DNA of 22,286 nucleotides from Larix sibirica (taxonomy: Eukaryota > Streptophyta > Pinopsida > Pinales > Pinaceae): positions 16,770-39,055 of the forward strand of contig NWUY0300025925.1 in assembly GCA_004151065.3 (NCBI GenBank), read 5' to 3'. The stretch's first letter is position 1; each line of letters opens with the position of its first letter. The position numbers and the translations under genes were made by a program. The notes under the pieces were generated by a model. The model was not told where the DNA came from. It was given only the letters and a program-made list of their open reading frames with translations, and searched no databases. Below are positions 19,381 through 22,286 of this stretch, in pieces.

Positions 19381-20412
19381 GCAATGGGATATCAACTAAT
19401 AGCACGGTAGCTTTACAAGTTGGGGAATGTCGAAATTATTAGGTGACACCCAATGGAACATGAAAAAACTATCATCCCATGGGAATGTTATAGTGGTGTT
19501 GTGGATGGGAACATTGGTGGGAAGGTTACTACTCAAAAAGTATTGCAAGTAAGGCTCTAGTACTCAACCATATTTAAATATGCTAAAGCCTACACCTATT
19601 ATTATGATGTGTGCTGGAGGATAGGGAAACTCTCAAGAAGAGACTATCTACCCCTTCATACCATGACAACATTACATGCATTTGAGAAATAAGTTGTAGA
19701 CTACATTATTCAGGTGCTTGATACATTATCATAACTATTGATTACCTTACTAGATGGGTAGAAACAATACCGACTAATGACTGCAACACACAAACACCAA
19801 CCAAATTTATATTTGAAAATATAGTCTACTGACTTGGATGCCTTAAGAGATTAACCACTAAACATGCTAGCCATTTCATGAGCCACACTACCAAGTACCT
19901 TACTAAGGAATGTATGGTTCAACACACTAGCAATCTGTAGCATGCCCAATACAATGGAGCTGTAGGATCGTTCAACAATATCCCAAAACTCAGTCTAACT
20001 AGGGTATATATAGTAAACGAGGATGAATGGGATGAAATAATAGAGATGATACTCTGGGCATACTAGACCAACATGGAAAATTTTACAAAGTGTACATCCT
20101 TCAACATGGTCTATGAACATGAAGTAATGGTGCTGGTCGAATTTATTGTACCCATTCTATTCATAGCACAAGCCACCAAGATGTCTAGTGGAGAATCAAT
20201 TCATAACTAAATCAAAGAGCTAATGGAACTTAAAGAGCATATGTTACTAACACATTATCACAAAGACATAAAATTCGTGAAAAAAAAGGCCTAGCATGAT
20301 TGTCACATAAAATGTAAAGATTTCGAAATTATAAGGCAACTTGTTTCTCCTTTATGACAACGAGTACATTGAGAACTTAGGGCAGCTACAAATGCACTGG
20401 TTGGGCCCCTTC
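19381..20412 (+). pseudogene. Unit C integrase remnant
   Basis: The zinc region reads WECYSGVVDGNIGGK, again lacking the first His. A deletion removes most of the GP..G segment after VVDY (about 19690). ITYLTRW-like sequence follows, in shifted frames. The second catalytic position is Lys in TKHASHF (19860-19862). The C-terminal segment includes FNMVYEHEVMVLVEFIVPI and LQMHWLGPF, where it ends at 20412 and gag-like sequence begins. It is the most damaged of the three integrases. Confidence 0.83.
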
Positions 20413-21528
20413 ATGATAAAAACAAGGATTATTCATAAAACAAGGTTTGAATAGAGGATTAGAAGAGAGTAAAATACTTAAGGAGGTTAAATGAACAATG
20501 ACTGAAGATATACCAACTTGTGAGGAGATTTAGATGGAAAAACAAGAGGTAGAGCAATAGGCGGTTTCACAAGGATAAATTAACAACCTCACTACCATGA
20601 AGACCATGATCACCAAGCCACGAGTAGAGGATGTTCTCGACAATGTATTCAATCTATACAAAGTTGAATAAAGACAACTAATGAACATGGTATAACCCTT
20701 CAACATTGAAGCTAGCCCATAACAATGAGCAACCTTGACACACTTGCCAAATATAGAGGTAACCATAAACTTAAGTTCTATTTCTAGTTTATCAAAATCT
20801 TATAATAGTAAGGGAAGAGGTAATGTATTGGGCAATCAAGTGGAGGAAACGTTAACAATAGCAGTGGGAGTACAAGAGTAGTCCTAAATCCTTTGGTAAC
20901 AGGAGGAACCTGAGTAATTAGCCAACCAGGTCCTCAAGGGTTTGTTTTGATTGCTATCACAACAGATAGTATGGCCAAACCAATAAATAGCGCAATGATG
21001 CACTTTTGAGAGTTCTCTGGTAAGGGCGACAAATATGTCGAAAATCATTGTTTTTTCTACAAATTGAATTTGGGAGCCAAAAGGGTCACCACCTTGGAGG
21101 CCAGGCTAGTAGAATTACATACCACTCTAAGGGGAAGAGCCCTCAAATGATATATAAAATTTGTGTAGACAGACCCTCTAGTTACACCTTAACAATGACG
21201 GATGTAAAAGTAGGCTTTATAGCGGAATTTCAAAGAGTGAAATCGTAGCAATAGAGTTGTGTTGAGTTGAAGATGATAACACAATGGTTGGGAGAAAGTG
21301 TTTGGGAGTACAATCATAAGTTTTAGTATTTGATCAATCTAATCTCATACCCCATACATGAGATAAAGCATGAGTGGTTTATTCAAGGGTTATCGTTGCT
21401 CACCAAGGTACCCTTGAAGAAACAATAATGGAATACCCAGCGAGACGCCTTGGCACAAGAAATTAAAATTAAATCAATAAACATATACTTGGATTGATAA
21501 GAACAAATACTATAACTATGTCGTTGAC
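20413..21528 (+). pseudogene. Unit D gag remnant, 3'-truncated
   Basis: Colinear with 11975-13078 of unit C. One sampled block of 97 bases (from 12181 and its counterpart near 20620) has about 10 mismatches. Coding-like segments: VEDVLDNVFNLYKVE, NQPTRSSRVCFDC, then the capsid-like core from 21013 with FSGKGDKYVENHCFFYKL, TTLEARLVELHTTLRGRALK followed by a stop where Trp is expected, LKMITQWLGESVWEY, and EWFIQGLSLLTKVPL near 21370. Similarity ends near 21528, so the array is broken off here. The minus-strand frames 20530-20766 and 21383-21580 are antisense. Confidence 0.82.
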
Positions 21529-22080
21529 ACAATTGAGGGAGAATGACCTCAACAACAACATAAACAAAGGATATAGACACCTACTAAGGAACATTTTACA
21601 TATCCAATATTGTAATAGGAATAAATTATCTAGAAGCTACAATTGATTGCAGGAGAAGATGACCAAGATCCCAAGAAAGACCCTATTTATGGGGTGAACT
21701 AGTTGAATGATGATAGAGAAACAAAGAAGAAAGAGGAAGAAGAAAAATAAGAACAACAAATAGAAGAACAGATGAAATACATGCCACCAAAGAAAGTTGA
21801 TGAACAAATTGATGCATGACCATCAACCTCTTAATCGAAAAATCAACTATATGCAGGCACTACTAGATTTATCTTCTCTAGTTAGCTTAGGAATTGCAAT
21901 ATCAAATGTTGATCATGTTATAATGCCAGAAGAACTTCAACATTTTCCAATACATTTCTCAAGAGTTATAGGAGTGGATATACATGGAAGGCAATGCAAC
22001 AATGGATACCAATCTTACTAAGGTCATGAGAAAGCAATAAACCACCCTAGGTCTGCTGCAACCTCTGGCCAAGCTGGATG
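21529..22080. other. Unassigned sequence right of the array
   Basis: It does not continue the gag sequence seen after 13078. A purine-rich, Glu/Lys-type stretch lies at 21700-21780. A 74-codon plus-strand frame at 21797-22021 (QALLDLSSLVSLGIAISNVDH) is not recognised. It could be flanking host DNA or the interior of another element whose LTR may begin further right. Confidence 0.45.
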
Positions 22081-22286
22081 ACACAATGATATTCCACTCT
22101 CATGCTTAAGTTTCAAATTTGTGAAGTGAAACAATTTATACAAATTTTGAAGAAAAATAGAAACTAAATAATGGCACATACAATACATTTACCCTGGAAA
22201 CCCTTAACCGGGAAAACCAACAAAACTTAGAGCCACACCTCTTTCTTTCTCGTTGTATTTCTTAACCATTCACAATACAATATTTA
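22081..22286 (-). repeat. Possible fragment of another copia-type LTR, cut by the right edge
   Basis: Read on the minus strand, 22190-22225 contains TTTTCCCGGTTAAGGG and TTCCAGGGTAAATG, resembling the R/U5 pattern of copia-type LTRs and comparable in type to 2137-2154 of the element at the left. No second copy, PBS or terminal TG/CA pair is available in the window, so this rests on composition and one motif. Confidence 0.3.

Larger units (their letters stand above)
5853..21528 (+). mobile_element. Head-to-tail array of degenerate LTR-less Ty3/gypsy units (A-D)
   Basis: The same gag-pol family recurs in the same orientation. Landmarks: the tggtgtgttg motif of RT lies at 6711, 10130 and 18603; the integrase DYLTRW region at about 7861, 11296 and 19737; the integrase/gag junction at 11975 and 20413. 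Distances from B to C are 8441-8473, or 6158-6190 after subtracting the LINE (2283). Distances from A to B are 3419-3435, shorter by about 2.7 kb, which is explained by a deletion at the (TA)7 junction near 8121. No LTR, PBS or polypurine tract was found between units. Every coding part carries stops or frameshifts. Confidence 0.8.

Noticed and set aside
5853-21528. Endogenous pararetrovirus (caulimovirid) array, which often lacks LTRs and lies in tandem
   Set aside because: Each of units A-C carries an integrase with the DYLTRW region and D,D-35-E layout, which caulimovirids lack, and no movement-protein motif was seen.
1-22286. tRNA, rRNA, CRISPR array or operon-like gene sets
   Set aside because: No cloverleaf, rRNA core or regularly spaced repeat was seen; the content is plant retroelement sequence.

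Overview
This window looks like repeat-rich nuclear DNA from a seed plant with a large genome. It is AT-rich, no intact host gene is visible, and almost everything recognisable is old, broken retrotransposon sequence of plant types: a Ty1/copia-type LTR element, Ty3/gypsy gag-pol remnants, and an L1-type LINE with a C-terminal RNase H. Species cannot be named; a gymnosperm or another large-genome plant would fit. One ambiguous base (n) lies at 2377.

Layout. (1) 1-2668 holds most of a small non-autonomous LTR retrotransposon on the minus strand. It has a complete 679-bp LTR (1990-2668), an initiator-Met-tRNA-like primer binding site next to it (1975-1989), a 1.74-kb interior without pol, a polypurine tract (248-258), and the first 247 bases of the second LTR, which runs off the left edge. 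(2) 2669-5852 is unassigned AT- and pyrimidine-rich DNA with two small local repeats. (3) 5853-21528 is a head-to-tail array of degenerate Ty3/gypsy coding units on the plus strand. Unit A has RT-RNase H-integrase; unit B has protease end-RT-RNase H-integrase; unit C has gag-protease-RT-RNase H-integrase; unit D has gag only. The period is about 6.16-6.19 kb once a later insertion is discounted. (4) That insertion is a 5'-truncated minus-strand LINE (about 15606-17870) with a poly(A) tail and imperfect 17/18-bp target duplications, placed inside the reverse transcriptase of unit C. (5) 21529-22286 leaves the array and ends in sequence resembling part of another copia-type LTR.

The most unusual point is the array. 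Integrase of one unit passes directly into gag of the next, at the same point, in two places, with no LTR between. One junction (11903-12112) is even an open reading frame. In all three units the integrase position expected to be the second catalytic Asp is not Asp (Asn, Asn, Lys). The simplest reading is that an LTR-less, integrase-defective unit was multiplied by tandem duplication rather than by retrotransposition; units A and B were then joined through a (TA)7 tract with loss of about 2.7 kb, the LINE landed in unit C, and the whole region decayed. No functional protein, RNA gene, CRISPR array or operon is supported here.
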